A stretch of DNA of 64,000 nucleotides from Psychrobacter immobilis (GTDB lineage: Bacteria; Pseudomonadota; Gammaproteobacteria; Pseudomonadales; Moraxellaceae), in NCBI RefSeq assembly GCF_904846065.1, contig NZ_CAJGZV010000001.1:2542001-2606000 (forward strand), in the 5' to 3' direction. The notes beneath the pieces are model-generated. The model was not told the origin of the DNA. It saw only the letters and a program-made list of their open reading frames with translations, and made no database searches. Both the position numbers and the translations under genes were made by a program. Below are positions 45,484 to 55,038 of the stretch, in pieces. Positions within the stretch are counted from its first letter, which is position 1. Each line of letters opens with the position of its first letter.

Positions 45484-46941
45484 CTATGTGCCATAGAGCG
45501 CTTCAATATTATTATTTTTTGCTGCCAACATCTCGTTGGCACTCACCACTTGATCACGGCCACGGCCTTTGGCTTCATACAAAGCCTTATCTGCCATACA
45601 AATTAAGCGCTGGCAAATATCGTGAGGTAGCTGCACTGCGGGAATTTTACGATTCACGCGTTTGCTACTATACGAGGGAATTCTCTGCGGTTTAGCAAGC
45701 GACTGCGATGCATCCTTTTTATTCAGAGTTTCGCAGGCTTGTTTTATACAATTACGCTCACCATGAGTCAGTGTATATAGTCCCAAGCTGGCAGTCACAC
45801 TAAAGGCTGTATCGTCATCGAGAATGATGACGTGTTTGGCGATAACGCGCCGTAATTGTTCAGCAATTATCATAGCTGTGTCGTGCTTCGTATCTGGCAA
45901 TACAATCAAAAACTCCTCACCGCCATAGCGACTCACGATTGTTTCATCAGTTAAAGACTGCAAGAGCGTCTGTGCGACCTCCACCAATACTCGATCCCCA
46001 ATCTCATGGCCGTAACTGTCATTGACCTCTTTAAACCAATCCAAATCCAATAAAATAACGCTGATATCTTGATGGTCTTCTACTGACTTCAGCACCTGCT
46101 TCATTTGCATCATCCCGTAACGGCGACTTTTGAGTTGGGTTAGCTCATCTTGATTGGCATGCTGCAAAATTTCCTTTTTACTGTCATCTAATATTAGCAA
46201 CAAAGTACGAAACATATAGATAATAAAAATAGCTTTTGGTAGCGCCATATAAATATGCGTAGAACGCCAAAAAAAAGCGGAAGATCGGCGCAATTGATCA
46301 ACACTGTCCCAATTTAGCGTGCCATTTTGAAAAATAGAGGCAGAGATGGCGTTTTCGATTGTCGTAATTTCACTATAATTGATATAACTATAATAGGTAT
46401 CAAGAGGAATGACCGTGAGCGTCATTTGACGCAGATTGGGTAAAGTAACGCCAAGATAAGGAATAAATGTGACTGCTAGAATGACGGCTGCGTGCCCTAA
46501 AAATGCTCTCCATACATAGCGCCGACGTATAAGCATCATCCCCAATATCGCACCGCCGACTAAAGAGACGCCCGCGACCAAGCTACTATGTCCTAGAACT
46601 AAAATAACCATTGCAATATAGGCACTATAGACCGTAATTAGTATGCCTTGCCACTTATACAAATTGCTATTGGCTTTTTTGACAGGTGAAAAACGACTGG
46701 TCATCCATAATAAAAACAAAGCTACCAGTGTCACGCCGAACCATAGTGGATACAGCAGGGCTATATCAACATAGGTATCATAAACATCACGGCGCCACCA
46801 AACAAATAAACACCATAGCCAGTGTAAAGATACCTCCATCACCATAAATAAAGCCAGTAATGACGTTTTATCAGCAGCTTGCCACTCAAAAATTGCTTGA
46901 GATAGCTTGGTGTAGCCTAGATGAGATATCGATACAGCCAT
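45484..46941 (-). CDS. Membrane diguanylate cyclase (GGDEF) with an enlarged C-terminal loop
   Basis: 485 residues. Six or more hydrophobic segments fill about 20-245; a GGDEF domain begins near 265 with LTQLKSRRYGMMQMKQVL. The active-site motif is RYGGEEF (about 345-351), and DLDWFKEVND precedes it. No RxxD inhibitory site is seen at the usual place. Between SLGLYTLTHGER and ICMADKALYEAKGRGRD there are about 40 extra, mostly basic and polar residues, where most GGDEF domains have fewer than ten. It should make c-di-GMP. Convergent with truD (32 bp). Confidence 0.9.
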   Translation of the reverse strand: MAVSISHLGYTKLSQAIFEWQAADKTSLLALFMVMEVSLHWLWCLFVWWRRDVYDTYVDIALLYPLWFGVTLVALFLLWMTSRFSPVKKANSNLYKWQGILITVYSAYIAMVILVLGHSSLVAGVSLVGGAILGMMLIRRRYVWRAFLGHAAVILAVTFIPYLGVTLPNLRQMTLTVIPLDTYYSYINYSEITTIENAISASIFQNGTLNWDSVDQLRRSSAFFWRSTHIYMALPKAIFIIYMFRTLLLILDDSKKEILQHANQDELTQLKSRRYGMMQMKQVLKSVEDHQDISVILLDLDWFKEVNDSYGHEIGDRVLVEVAQTLLQSLTDETIVSRYGGEEFLIVLPDTKHDTAMIIAEQLRRVIAKHVIILDDDTAFSVTASLGLYTLTHGERNCIKQACETLNKKDASQSLAKPQRIPSYSSKRVNRKIPAVQLPHDICQRLICMADKALYEAKGRGRDQVVSANEMLAAKNNNIEALYGT

Positions 46942-47303
46942 AGTAGGGCTACCGCAAATATTGAAAGTTATTAAGTTGACATTAAAACCATTAAATAAAA
47001 ATCAAAAGCCTGAATCAACAATAATAAATGATATGACTTTTTACCTTATACCATTCCCAAAAACTTAAGTAGATAAGAATGCGAGTGTCGGTACTACATT
47101 TTGTAAACTAAACGGGAGTTAACCCCGACAATTTCATTTTTAAAAATAAATCCCACTTATCTAGTGTGGCAATTTCTGTCGCAGTTATCAATCTATTTAG
47201 TGCCTTCATGCGTCAATATATGACGCATGGTTTTTGGATAACCTGTCAATTGATATTTCAGCTGAGTTAACATTCAAAACTGTATTCAGCAATGAATTTT
47301 CGG
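46942..47303. other. 362-bp intergenic region with a hairpin
   Basis: A stem ATGCGTCA (47208-47215) and TGACGCAT (47221-47228) followed by GGTTTTT points to the + strand, where no gene precedes. It may serve imperfectly for rnm on the minus strand. The remainder is AT-rich and should carry the promoter of the GGDEF gene. Confidence 0.45.
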
Positions 47304-48185
47304 CTAAGAAAACATCGCAAAAGACTGCCAAACTCCTTGCTGATCAGGGTTCATTGTCGGTACATCACCCAAACGACGCCACGGCATATTGCTACCATGA
47401 AAGTCACTGCCGATCGAGGCGACAAGATTGTGGGCAGCGATACTGCGATCGACCATTCTGCGAGTACTAACCGGTTCGCTATTCGACGGCAGCTCACAAG
47501 CATCGCCACCAAGACCAGCAAACTCTTCAATCAGTTTACGGACTCGTGTTGCTGAAAGCTGATAACGTGTGGGATGCGCCAACACCGCCTTGCCACCACA
47601 AGCCTGAATCAGCTCAATGCCGTCAGCCATGCTCAGTGCATCAATCGCCACATAAGCAGGCTTATTGTCTGCCAAATACTTATCAAAAGCTTTTTGTACC
47701 GTCTTGACTTCACCGCGCTCAAACAATACTTGACCAATATGCGCGCGCCCGACCGCTTGTGGATTGCCGCCAGCTTTATCAAGTACGGCTTGCCACAGCT
47801 CATCATAGTTAATATCTAATAGCGCGCTGAGCTTTTCAGTGATTCGTTGACCACGCGTGGCACGGCTATCCTGTAATTGTTGCAGCGTTGCATGCATTTT
47901 TTCGCGATCGGTAAAATCTAGCCCCAGCACATGGATGATTTTATTGGTTGATTTATTTTTGCCATACCCACCAATAAGTGTGTGCTCACAGCTTATCTCG
48001 ACCCCATTAATCAGCTGCATATCGCAGGCAATGGCAGCCGCACGCGCCTCATCAATTCCTGCCAGCGTATCGTGATCGGTCAATGCCAATACATTGACGC
48101 CGGCCGCATGGGCGCGCTGCACTACTTCCGTTGGTGCATAAGTACCATCAGAGCAAGTGCTGTGACAATGTAAATCGAATTTCAT
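47304..48185 (-). CDS. rnm: RNase AM (5'-3' exonuclease, PHP family)
   Basis: 293 residues from ATG 48185, preferred because MKFDLHCHSTCSDG is the standard start of the family and AAGG lies eight bases upstream; the longer ATG at 48239 adds 18 hydrophobic residues. PHP metal residues: HCHSTCSDG, LTDHDT, GVEISCEH, AHPTRY and IGSDFH. In E. coli RNase AM (YciV) removes nucleotides from 5' ends of RNA, including 5S/16S/23S maturation. Divergent to yciB, as is common. Confidence 0.92.
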   Translation of the reverse strand: MKFDLHCHSTCSDGTYAPTEVVQRAHAAGVNVLALTDHDTLAGIDEARAAAIACDMQLINGVEISCEHTLIGGYGKNKSTNKIIHVLGLDFTDREKMHATLQQLQDSRATRGQRITEKLSALLDINYDELWQAVLDKAGGNPQAVGRAHIGQVLFERGEVKTVQKAFDKYLADNKPAYVAIDALSMADGIELIQACGGKAVLAHPTRYQLSATRVRKLIEEFAGLGGDACELPSNSEPVSTRRMVDRSIAAHNLVASIGSDFHGSNMPWRRLGDVPTMNPDQQGVWQSFAMFS

Positions 48186-48407
48186 AAGAGAAGCCTTAGC
48201 ATTAAAAATTAAAAGTGTAGAAAACAAAAAAATGAGCACATTGGCAATAAGCCGTTATATTTGGCAGTTGTCATGATTATGAGTCATAATCATCAGATAT
48301 TGCTACGCAGGCCTGTGATATAGCATGATTATCGTGTTGATTGCTTTTTTTTGGCGCAGTAGACGTGTAAACTACCCCATACGTTTTTGTCGGACATCCC
48401 CTTTGCT

Positions 48408-48959
48408 ATGAAAGCTTTATTAGACTTTATTCCCTTAATTGCCTTTTTTATTGCTGCTCGCTACAGTGGTATCCTAGCGGGGGCAGGTGCGTTGCTCATC
48501 GCCACCATCATCGTTTATGCCATTCATTTTATTCGCCAAAAAGGCACGTTTGATAAACAGCAATGGGTTGTCTTACTATTAACCATTTTATTTTGTGGTG
48601 GTACTTTATTATTGCGTGATGATATCTATCTGCGTTGGAAGTCACCCATTATCAACGGTATCTTTGCACTAACACTTCTGGTGAGTGCTGCGATTAATAA
48701 ACCACTGATGCAACTGGCGATGAAAGATGTTTTTTTGCTGACGATGAGTGGTTGGAAAAAACTCACTCTCGCTTGGGCACTATTCTTCGCCTTTATGGGC
48801 ATACTGCATTATATCACAGCGTTTACGATGTCAGATGAGGCATGGATTAACTTTAAAACTTATGGCTGGATTCCGATTATGTTGGTATTCGTCATCGCCC
48901 AGTTTGCCGTATTAAAAAAGCACCTCAACCCTGCGCTCACGGATAAAACCGTCAAATAA
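48408..48959 (+). CDS. yciB: YciB/IspZ-type inner-membrane septation protein
   Basis: 183 residues from ATG 48408 (MKALLDFIPLIAFF), the family start; a TTG 21 bases upstream would add seven. Five or six hydrophobic segments. Conserved blocks include KSPIINGIFALTLL, NKPLMQ and W-K-LTLAWALFF. Known in E. coli and Shigella as a cell-envelope and septation protein. The next gene is yciI, the usual neighbour. Confidence 0.92.
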   Translation: MKALLDFIPLIAFFIAARYSGILAGAGALLIATIIVYAIHFIRQKGTFDKQQWVVLLLTILFCGGTLLLRDDIYLRWKSPIINGIFALTLLVSAAINKPLMQLAMKDVFLLTMSGWKKLTLAWALFFAFMGILHYITAFTMSDEAWINFKTYGWIPIMLVFVIAQFAVLKKHLNPALTDKTVK

Positions 48960-49097
48960 TACTCAATTTATCATTTTATAATAGAGCCAATGCTATTTCT
49001 AAATGCCAATAGCGACAATCATTAATCGCAATTAGCTCGGGCGCATTAAGCAAAACACTTTAAATTAATCATAATTTTCATTAATCGAGGAAGTCTC

Positions 49098-49427
49098 ATG
49101 TCCTTATTTGCCATTATTGGTCATGACGTGGCCAATAGCAGCGCACAACGTCAGATTACCCGCGCTGAACATGTCGAACGCTTGCAAGCTTTAGATCATG
49201 ACAATCGACTGATTATCGCTGGTCCAACACCCATCGAGCATGGCAAAGGCGAGATGTCAGGCAGCTTAATTATTGCTGACTTTGACTCTGCAGAAGCAGC
49301 GCAAGCATGGGCAAACGATGAGCCTTACTTACGTGATGGCGTGTACAGTCACGTAGATATCAAACCCTTTATTCATACATTGCCAAAAGCGGATGACAGC
49401 GCATCAGTTAAAGTAGCAAAATCGTGA
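49098..49427 (+). CDS. yciI: YciI-family protein
   Basis: 109 residues. Ferredoxin-like YciI fold with RAEHVERLQALDHDNRLIIAGP (conserved His in the first helix) and SGSLIIADFDSAEAAQAWANDEPYL with the conserved Asp. Enzymatic role unproven in most members. It follows yciB by 138 bp. The next gene starts at GTG overlapping this stop (GTGA). Confidence 0.93.
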   Translation: MSLFAIIGHDVANSSAQRQITRAEHVERLQALDHDNRLIIAGPTPIEHGKGEMSGSLIIADFDSAEAAQAWANDEPYLRDGVYSHVDIKPFIHTLPKADDSASVKVAKS

Positions 49428-49864
49428 TTCAGTGCCTATCTTTGTTAAAAAGTCGCTCTTATCAGCGTAGCATTGTTAGTATGATTTTTATGGCTACTGT
49501 TTCAGCACAGGCTGCGCCGACGGTGACAGCTATCGATGTGGCTGATCCAACACTCACGACACCCGTGCCAGCTCAACCAATATCGACCGCTCAACCAACG
49601 AAAAACTCAGTGATGAATATCAGCGATACATTGGCGGCGCAATTACAACCATCTGATAAGGCGTTATCCGATGCCAATCAGCAGCTATTAAGCCGTAATG
49701 CACAGTTGCAGCGCGAGTTGAATGACTTGCAAACTCAAGTAAATGTTTTGGTCTACGAGAGCAAAGGTCAGCTTTTTTTATACGGTGCATTTACTGTGTT
49801 AATTAGCTTACTGGTCGGTATTTTTATTTCTTGGTTGGTGTTTGTCCGCCGTGAACGCTGGTAA
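49424..49864 (+). CDS. Exported coiled-coil protein with C-terminal membrane anchor
   Basis: 146 residues from a GTG that overlaps the yciI stop. An N-terminal signal (hydrophobic about 16-31, ending SAQAA), then a Thr/Pro-rich linker, a heptad-like coil (DANQQLLSRNAQLQRELNDLQTQVNVL, about 82-108) and a final transmembrane helix with VFVRRERW at the very end. This resembles the tail of YgiM/TIGR04211-type SH3 proteins but lacks the SH3 domain. The stop codon is part of a 20-bp tandem duplication. Confidence 0.72.
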   Translation: MIQCLSLLKSRSYQRSIVSMIFMATVSAQAAPTVTAIDVADPTLTTPVPAQPISTAQPTKNSVMNISDTLAAQLQPSDKALSDANQQLLSRNAQLQRELNDLQTQVNVLVYESKGQLFLYGAFTVLISLLVGIFISWLVFVRRERW

Positions 49865-49884
49865 TCCGCCGTGAACGCTGGTAA
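49845..49884 (+). repeat. Perfect 20-bp tandem duplication over a stop codon
   Basis: TCCGCCGTGAACGCTGGTAA occurs at 49845-49864 and again at 49865-49884. The unit ends with the TAA stop of the upstream gene, so the second copy is untranslated. Confidence 0.97.
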
Positions 49885-49928
49885 CTAGTACCACGCGCTT
49901 TTTATTGATTTATCTTATGTGACTGTCT

Positions 49929-52094
49929 ATGTCTAAATCCACGTTCGAATCAAAAGATACTGATACATCGTCGACATCCTCTAAAAACACTCAGTCACTA
50001 AGCATTCACTCATCAAATATCACCCCTGCCAAGATTGATTGGCAGATGGATGATACGGGTAATAAAGTGCCTGTATCGGGTGAGTTTGGTGATGTTTACT
50101 TCTCAAATGCTGATGGTTTAGCGGAATCGCGTCATGTGTTTTTGGCGCACAATCAATTGCCTGAACGACTGACCAATCTTGCACCAAAGCAATGCTTTAC
50201 GATTGCTGAATTGGGCTTTGGTACTGGACTGAATTTTCTCGCTACGTGGCAGCTATGGCGACAGCTGCGGGATATACACCCTCAATTAGCAACTGCAAAA
50301 CTGCATTTTATTACCACTGAAAAGTTCCCGATACCCCTTACCGACCTTACCCAAATACTTGCCTTATGGGGACAGCGCGCGCCTGAATTGACAACACTAA
50401 TAGAGCTATTATTGGCGGCCTATCCGCCTCTTATCGCGGGCTGTCATCGTTTGAGTTTCTTTGATGATAATTTGACTTTTGATATATGGTTGGGTGACGC
50501 AGCTGAGAGCTTAGCCAAACTATCAAGTAACTCTTCTAGCTCGCATGCACCTTATGTTGACGCTTGGTTTTTAGATGGTTTTGCGCCCTCTTGCAATAGT
50601 ACCTTGTGGGCGGATAGTATTTTTGCACAAATGCAGCGTTTATCACGACCCAATACAACTGCCGCCACCTATAGCTGTGCCGGTATCGTCAAACGTGCGC
50701 TGCAAGATTGTGGCTTTCAGATTAAAAAAGTGAAAGGCTTTGGTCGTAAGAACGAAATGCTAACGGCGATCATGCTGGATACCATAAATTTAACTGACAA
50801 TAGTAAAGACATAAATAGTAAAGACATAAATAGTAAAGACATAACCTCTTACAATAATGCTAGCACCGCCGCGCCCGACAACGATAGCCAATCTACCAAA
50901 CCCACTGACAACCTGCCCGCCCATAGCATTGTCATTGGCGCTGGCGTTTCAGGGCTATTAACGGCTTGGTCATTGGCCAATCGTGGTATTCAAGTGACTT
51001 TGCTAGATAAATCAGCACCTTTGGCAGGCGCATCAGGCAACCCTCGTGCTCTGCTCGCTCCTAAGATGACGCCCATTCATCATGTCGATGAACATTTGCA
51101 TACCATAGGCTATCTCTATAGCAGCAGGCTATATCGATGCTTAAATGTAGATGCTGAAAAATTAGGATTAGTGCCAATACTTGAACCAACGGGTGCTCTT
51201 GATCTGCTTATGAAAGCCAATATTGGCACAGAGCAAATCGCTGATTACCCCGATGAGATGGCCACCACACTATCCCATGAGCAGGCGCAAACTGTCAGCG
51301 GGTTAAAAACACAAGATTTATCAGAGAATTTGTATTTACCGCAGTCTGGCTTGGTCAATCCGCAAGCATTAAAAGATACTATCCTAATGCATCCGCTCAT
51401 CCACTTTCAGCAAGTAGACGTTAAGAGTATTAGCGAAACAGAAGAAAATGCTTGTATCGAAGGCAATAATCAGGATAAGCAGACGATATCCATTAGCGCT
51501 GATAACGTGGTCATTTGCGCAGCTTTTGAGAGCCATCAACTGGACAAGCGTATTTTTGATTGTCGTAAAATTCGTGGTCAGCTTTCTTGGTTTACGCCCA
51601 CAACCGAACAGCTCACCATATTGCCCAAAATACCGCTTAAATATAGTGGCTACTGTGCATTATTTACCGCGCAAACAGGCGATGCACAATTGAACGATGT
51701 TATAGAACAGCACTCTCAGTTTTTATTAGGCGCAAGCTTTATACGTAATGATACAGACATAGATATCCGCACAGAAGAGCATCAGATTAGCCGAGACAAA
51801 CTAGTGACTGCCATTCCTGAGATGGACTCGATTATTCCAACAGATATTAGTTTGTGGCAAGGACGGGTGGGGATTCGCACGCAAACGCCTGATTACCATC
51901 CTATCGTTGGAGCGCTAGCAGATAGTAAACGAACTTGGGTCATGAGTGCCATGGGAGCTAAGGGGTATGCCATTGCACCAATATGTGCTGAAGCGCTAAC
52001 AGATATGATGTTAGGAGCATTTGCCCCCTTATCAATAGCGATGCTTGCGCGCCTGTCGCCAAATCGTACGCGTTTACAAACACCGCTTACTTGA
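49929..52094 (+). CDS. mnmC: Bifunctional tRNA mnm5s2U biosynthesis protein MnmC
   Basis: 721 residues; E. coli MnmC has 668. The N-terminal methyltransferase (about 30-285) has the SAM loop [15 protein letters not shown] and the WFLDGFAPS block. A linker with three NSKDI repeats (about 291-305) leads to the FAD domain, starting [20 protein letters not shown]. Catalytic order: the FAD part removes the carboxymethyl group from cmnm5(s2)U, then the methyltransferase makes mnm5(s2)U. The enzyme modifies the wobble base of several tRNAs. Extra length lies mostly in the N-terminus and linker. Confidence 0.95.
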   Translation: MSKSTFESKDTDTSSTSSKNTQSLSIHSSNITPAKIDWQMDDTGNKVPVSGEFGDVYFSNADGLAESRHVFLAHNQLPERLTNLAPKQCFTIAELGFGTGLNFLATWQLWRQLRDIHPQLATAKLHFITTEKFPIPLTDLTQILALWGQRAPELTTLIELLLAAYPPLIAGCHRLSFFDDNLTFDIWLGDAAESLAKLSSNSSSSHAPYVDAWFLDGFAPSCNSTLWADSIFAQMQRLSRPNTTAATYSCAGIVKRALQDCGFQIKKVKGFGRKNEMLTAIMLDTINLTDNSKDINSKDINSKDITSYNNASTAAPDNDSQSTKPTDNLPAHSIVIGAGVSGLLTAWSLANRGIQVTLLDKSAPLAGASGNPRALLAPKMTPIHHVDEHLHTIGYLYSSRLYRCLNVDAEKLGLVPILEPTGALDLLMKANIGTEQIADYPDEMATTLSHEQAQTVSGLKTQDLSENLYLPQSGLVNPQALKDTILMHPLIHFQQVDVKSISETEENACIEGNNQDKQTISISADNVVICAAFESHQLDKRIFDCRKIRGQLSWFTPTTEQLTILPKIPLKYSGYCALFTAQTGDAQLNDVIEQHSQFLLGASFIRNDTDIDIRTEEHQISRDKLVTAIPEMDSIIPTDISLWQGRVGIRTQTPDYHPIVGALADSKRTWVMSAMGAKGYAIAPICAEALTDMMLGAFAPLSIAMLARLSPNRTRLQTPLT
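50799..50843 (+). repeat. Three exact 15-bp coding repeats in mnmC
   Basis: AATAGTAAAGACATA at 50799, 50814 and 50829 encodes NSKDI three times in the interdomain linker. Confidence 0.95.
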
Positions 52095-52111
52095 GATTTT
52101 TAGTCAAAGGT

Positions 52112-52672
52112 TTAATCACTGCCTTCCATTCTAGATTTAACCGCGCCAAAAAGTGATTTTCCAGTGTCAGAGTCGCGGGACTCTTGATGACCAATTTTAG
52201 TACTACTTTGAGTATCAGTCGTAATCATTGGTGCAGTTAAAGTCCGAATCTGTGCTTCGTCACGGGTGTTTTTTTGAATGGTCACTGCAGCAAATAAACT
52301 CATGGTAAATGCCATCATATAAAAGCCTTTTTCACTTAAGCTTAAACTTCCCGCATTCATCAAACCAATAGCGATTAGCGCAATGGATAATCCAAGAGCC
52401 GCCCAGCTGATTAGATAATACATATTGGTTGTTGGAATACCTTCACTACGATCACGAAGGGTTTTTTGCAAACTAATTGCTGAATAAAGACCTAGCGCCA
52501 GCACCGCTATATAATAGCCTTTTTCATTTAATAACATACTCTGTGCATTCCATAAGCCAAGTAAATACGCTAGGACACCCACCAACATCACCGCCCAAGA
52601 AGTCCCGACATAAGCAGTAGTTGGTTTATAAGCGGCTAGCTGACTCTTCGTAATCGTGTCATTATTCATCAT
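52112..52672 (-). CDS. YiaA/YiaB-family inner-membrane protein
   Basis: 186 residues with two copies of the two-helix YiaAB unit: AYVGTSWAVMLVGVLAYLLGLWNA with EKGYYIAVLALGLYSAISLQK, and YYLISWAALGLSIALIAIGLMNA with EKGFYMMAFTMSLFAAVTIQK. The repeated (N/S)EKG(Y/F)Y is the family hallmark. A polar C-terminal tail (about 140-186) is extra. Function unknown. Convergent with mnmC. Confidence 0.9.
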   Translation of the reverse strand: MMNNDTITKSQLAAYKPTTAYVGTSWAVMLVGVLAYLLGLWNAQSMLLNEKGYYIAVLALGLYSAISLQKTLRDRSEGIPTTNMYYLISWAALGLSIALIAIGLMNAGSLSLSEKGFYMMAFTMSLFAAVTIQKNTRDEAQIRTLTAPMITTDTQSSTKIGHQESRDSDTGKSLFGAVKSRMEGSD

Positions 52673-52849
52673 CTTCCTTAATTAGAAATAGGCAAACACT
52701 TAGTCGTAAAATATATAGTGGTAAGATACATAATAGCGAGATACAACTTTTATCGACCGCTATTTTGCCTTAACATAACACAAGCATGTTATATTGTAAT
52801 CTAAAAACTTTTTTTTAATAAATAGCATTTTTTATGACAGAGTCCCGAC

Positions 52850-53482
52850 ATGTCTTTTTTTACCTTACTCATTTTGCTTAGCCTAATTGTTATTGTGCCC
52901 ATATTTTTTGTGATGAAAGAAAAGTCTAAGCACACACAGATTGCTTCTATACAGCGGCATCAAGAATACTTAGCTTCTGCGAATCTTGTCGCTACCCAGT
53001 CTAAAGCAGATATGACTGTAAACAACGAGGTAAATCATGAGCGAGCTAACGGGCTCAGCATGATTAACTTTTCAGCTCGACATCCTTTTATCAAGCTACT
53101 TTATGACGAGCAAGTACCTAAGGCGTTTCGATCTGTGATGGATGATATTGGACAACAATATGAGTCTACCCATCATGAAGAAATCACTGAATCACAGCTA
53201 TTTACCCTCAATAAACTCATCACCACACGTGTTCCAGAATTGATTGGCGACTACCTTAGCCTCGATCAACATTATGCCAAAACAGTCATTATTGATACCG
53301 ACAAACAAAATACCAGCTATGACATGGTATTAGATCAATTAAACTCGATTTTAGACTTTTCTCAAAAGCTCAATATCCAAAGCCAAAGTGGCGTTGTAGA
53401 CAAGCTACTTGCCAGCCGTCGATACTTAGATGACGTGTATAAAGAAAGCGGTATGGCGGCCGACAATCTAAAACTGAAATAA
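52850..53482 (+). CDS. Unknown membrane-anchored protein
   Basis: 210 residues. One N-terminal transmembrane helix (about 3-22, then KEKSKH) suggests an N-out/C-in or reversed single-pass anchor. The rest is helical and polar, with FIKLLYDEQVPKAFRSVMDD and a long helical C-terminus. No family recognised. A similar spacing to the next lipoprotein gene (120 bp) is compatible with co-transcription. Confidence 0.7.
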   Translation: MSFFTLLILLSLIVIVPIFFVMKEKSKHTQIASIQRHQEYLASANLVATQSKADMTVNNEVNHERANGLSMINFSARHPFIKLLYDEQVPKAFRSVMDDIGQQYESTHHEEITESQLFTLNKLITTRVPELIGDYLSLDQHYAKTVIIDTDKQNTSYDMVLDQLNSILDFSQKLNIQSQSGVVDKLLASRRYLDDVYKESGMAADNLKLK

Positions 53483-53602
53483 GTAATGCCTGTAGATAGT
53501 AAGCAAGAAATTGATAATAATAATAGCAAATGACGGTCATATTTAACTGTGAGGGATAAATAATTCTACGTCGTTCACTATATTTGAATAAAAAAACAAC
53601 CA

Positions 53603-54244
53603 ATGGATAGCCGTATGATTATTAAAACCGATGCTCTTACAATTGCAAAATCAAAGCCCTATTTTCAGGCGATTTCTGCTATTTTTTTAAGTCTCTCACT
53701 ATTGAGTGCTTGCCAAAAACCACCAGAGCCTGAGACAGATAACGAAACAATCTCTGAAGCGGCGGTACAAACCACACCCGTGACTAGCAATATTAATGTT
53801 GATACGACCGCTGATAATGGTGATGATATCGCAAATTCTGAAGTAAGCTCAGAACAAGATGTAAGCTTAACTGAGCTAGAGAATGACCTTGGTGCAACAG
53901 AATCGGCAGTAAACAATACTGCCCCAGCACCAAATCCAGAACAAGCTATTAAAGGCGCGCAAATTACTGATGTCCGTTATAAAAATGCGGCTGGTGAAGC
54001 ACTCTCGGTCGTTTTTGAAACCTCAGCAGCAGGCGTACTCAACGCTATCATCAGCCTACCGAACAAACCAAAAATGACACTAAGTGCACCTGAAGGTCAA
54101 GGCAATAACCCGACTTATCGATCAAGCGATGGCAGCATCGAGCTGGTCAGTCATGCGGGTGGTGGTACTATCGACCTTGTCCAAAATAACAAAATTACTA
54201 GCTTTGATGCAGTCAGTGCCGAAGCAGAAGTCATCACTGAGTAA
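53603..54244 (+). CDS. Acidic lipoprotein, unknown function
   Basis: 213 residues. The lipobox LLSAC puts the Cys near residue 37 (SLLSACQKPPEPE). A strongly acidic, Thr/Glu-rich linker (about 40-110) is followed by a compact beta-rich domain (about 115-213; DVRYKNAAGEALSVVFETS). A second ATG at 53615 could be the start. No family match by eye. Confidence 0.72.
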   Translation: MDSRMIIKTDALTIAKSKPYFQAISAIFLSLSLLSACQKPPEPETDNETISEAAVQTTPVTSNINVDTTADNGDDIANSEVSSEQDVSLTELENDLGATESAVNNTAPAPNPEQAIKGAQITDVRYKNAAGEALSVVFETSAAGVLNAIISLPNKPKMTLSAPEGQGNNPTYRSSDGSIELVSHAGGGTIDLVQNNKITSFDAVSAEAEVITE

Positions 54245-54300
54245 TTGATTAAAAAATACAGCTTAGCACCTTTAAAAAGTTACATAAAAGAAATCTCTTG

Positions 54301-54351
54301 AGCATTAAAAAGGCGGCAAATATTTATGATATTTGCCGCCTTTTTAATGCT
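54301..54351. terminator. Long bidirectional terminator
   Basis: A perfect 23-bp stem (54301-54323 and 54329-54351) with loop TTATG. It ends the acidic lipoprotein gene (+) and the DUF4112 gene (-). Confidence 0.93.
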
Positions 54352-54363
54352 ATTAACTTTTCT

Positions 54364-55038
54364 CTAGCCAAATCCAGTTACTTTGCCAAACAGACTGACC
54401 AGCCAACTGATTACTGCCCACAGTCCCCAACCAATCACTACAATAACGATTAATCCCAACAGATCAGGAATGTGCAAATACAACCACGCAATGATAGGAT
54501 TGTGCCAAAAAGCGCCAAAACGGCTACGCTGCTTATCTTCTAGCGATTGATGCAAAAACGGCCGATCCATGTGCATCGTTTCAGTAATGCCATATTCATC
54601 GTGCAGATGCTCATGCACGATGCCTAAAGTCTTACGACTGGGGCGAATAAAAATATCGAGCAGCGTGCCAATACCCGGTACGATACCAACGACCATATCA
54701 ATAAGTGCCAGTCTGACCGCAGGCGTCATTTTATGCGCTGGCACACCCAGCTGACGCCCTAATACAAAAGCATAGCTGGTTAAAGCCAGTCCTGCTAAAT
54801 CTCCTGCCAGCGGAATCGTCGAAAGCGCCGCATCTGCACCCATGCCTTGTTTGGTAAAAGGCACACGTACCAGCGAATCCATCGTATTAGCAAACTTAGC
54901 CAATTTACGCTCGGTGGCGATCACTTGTTCGCGTGTTAGCCCATGCTCAGCTAACTTTGCTTGATAATCGATAACAGGTGCATTGGCATCAGAAGATTTT
55001 TTCGCTTTTGACTTTGAGAGCTTTTTGAAGTTATCCAT
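54364..55038 (-). CDS. DUF4112 protein
   Basis: 224 residues from ATG 55038 ([10 protein letters not shown]). A longer in-frame start at 55077 would overlap ubiA more. The DUF4112 core has [33 protein letters not shown] and [25 protein letters not shown]-terminal transmembrane helix (about 184-204) ends LWAVISWLV. Function unknown. The start lies inside the end of ubiA (8 bp overlap), so coupled translation is likely. Confidence 0.85.
   Translation of the reverse strand: MDNFKKLSKSKAKKSSDANAPVIDYQAKLAEHGLTREQVIATERKLAKFANTMDSLVRVPFTKQGMGADAALSTIPLAGDLAGLALTSYAFVLGRQLGVPAHKMTPAVRLALIDMVVGIVPGIGTLLDIFIRPSRKTLGIVHEHLHDEYGITETMHMDRPFLHQSLEDKQRSRFGAFWHNPIIAWLYLHIPDLLGLIVIVVIGWGLWAVISWLVSLFGKVTGFG

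Noticed and set aside
47234..47555. Two + strand ORFs overlapping the rnm end
   Set aside because: They run antisense within the well-supported rnm frame and lack conserved features.
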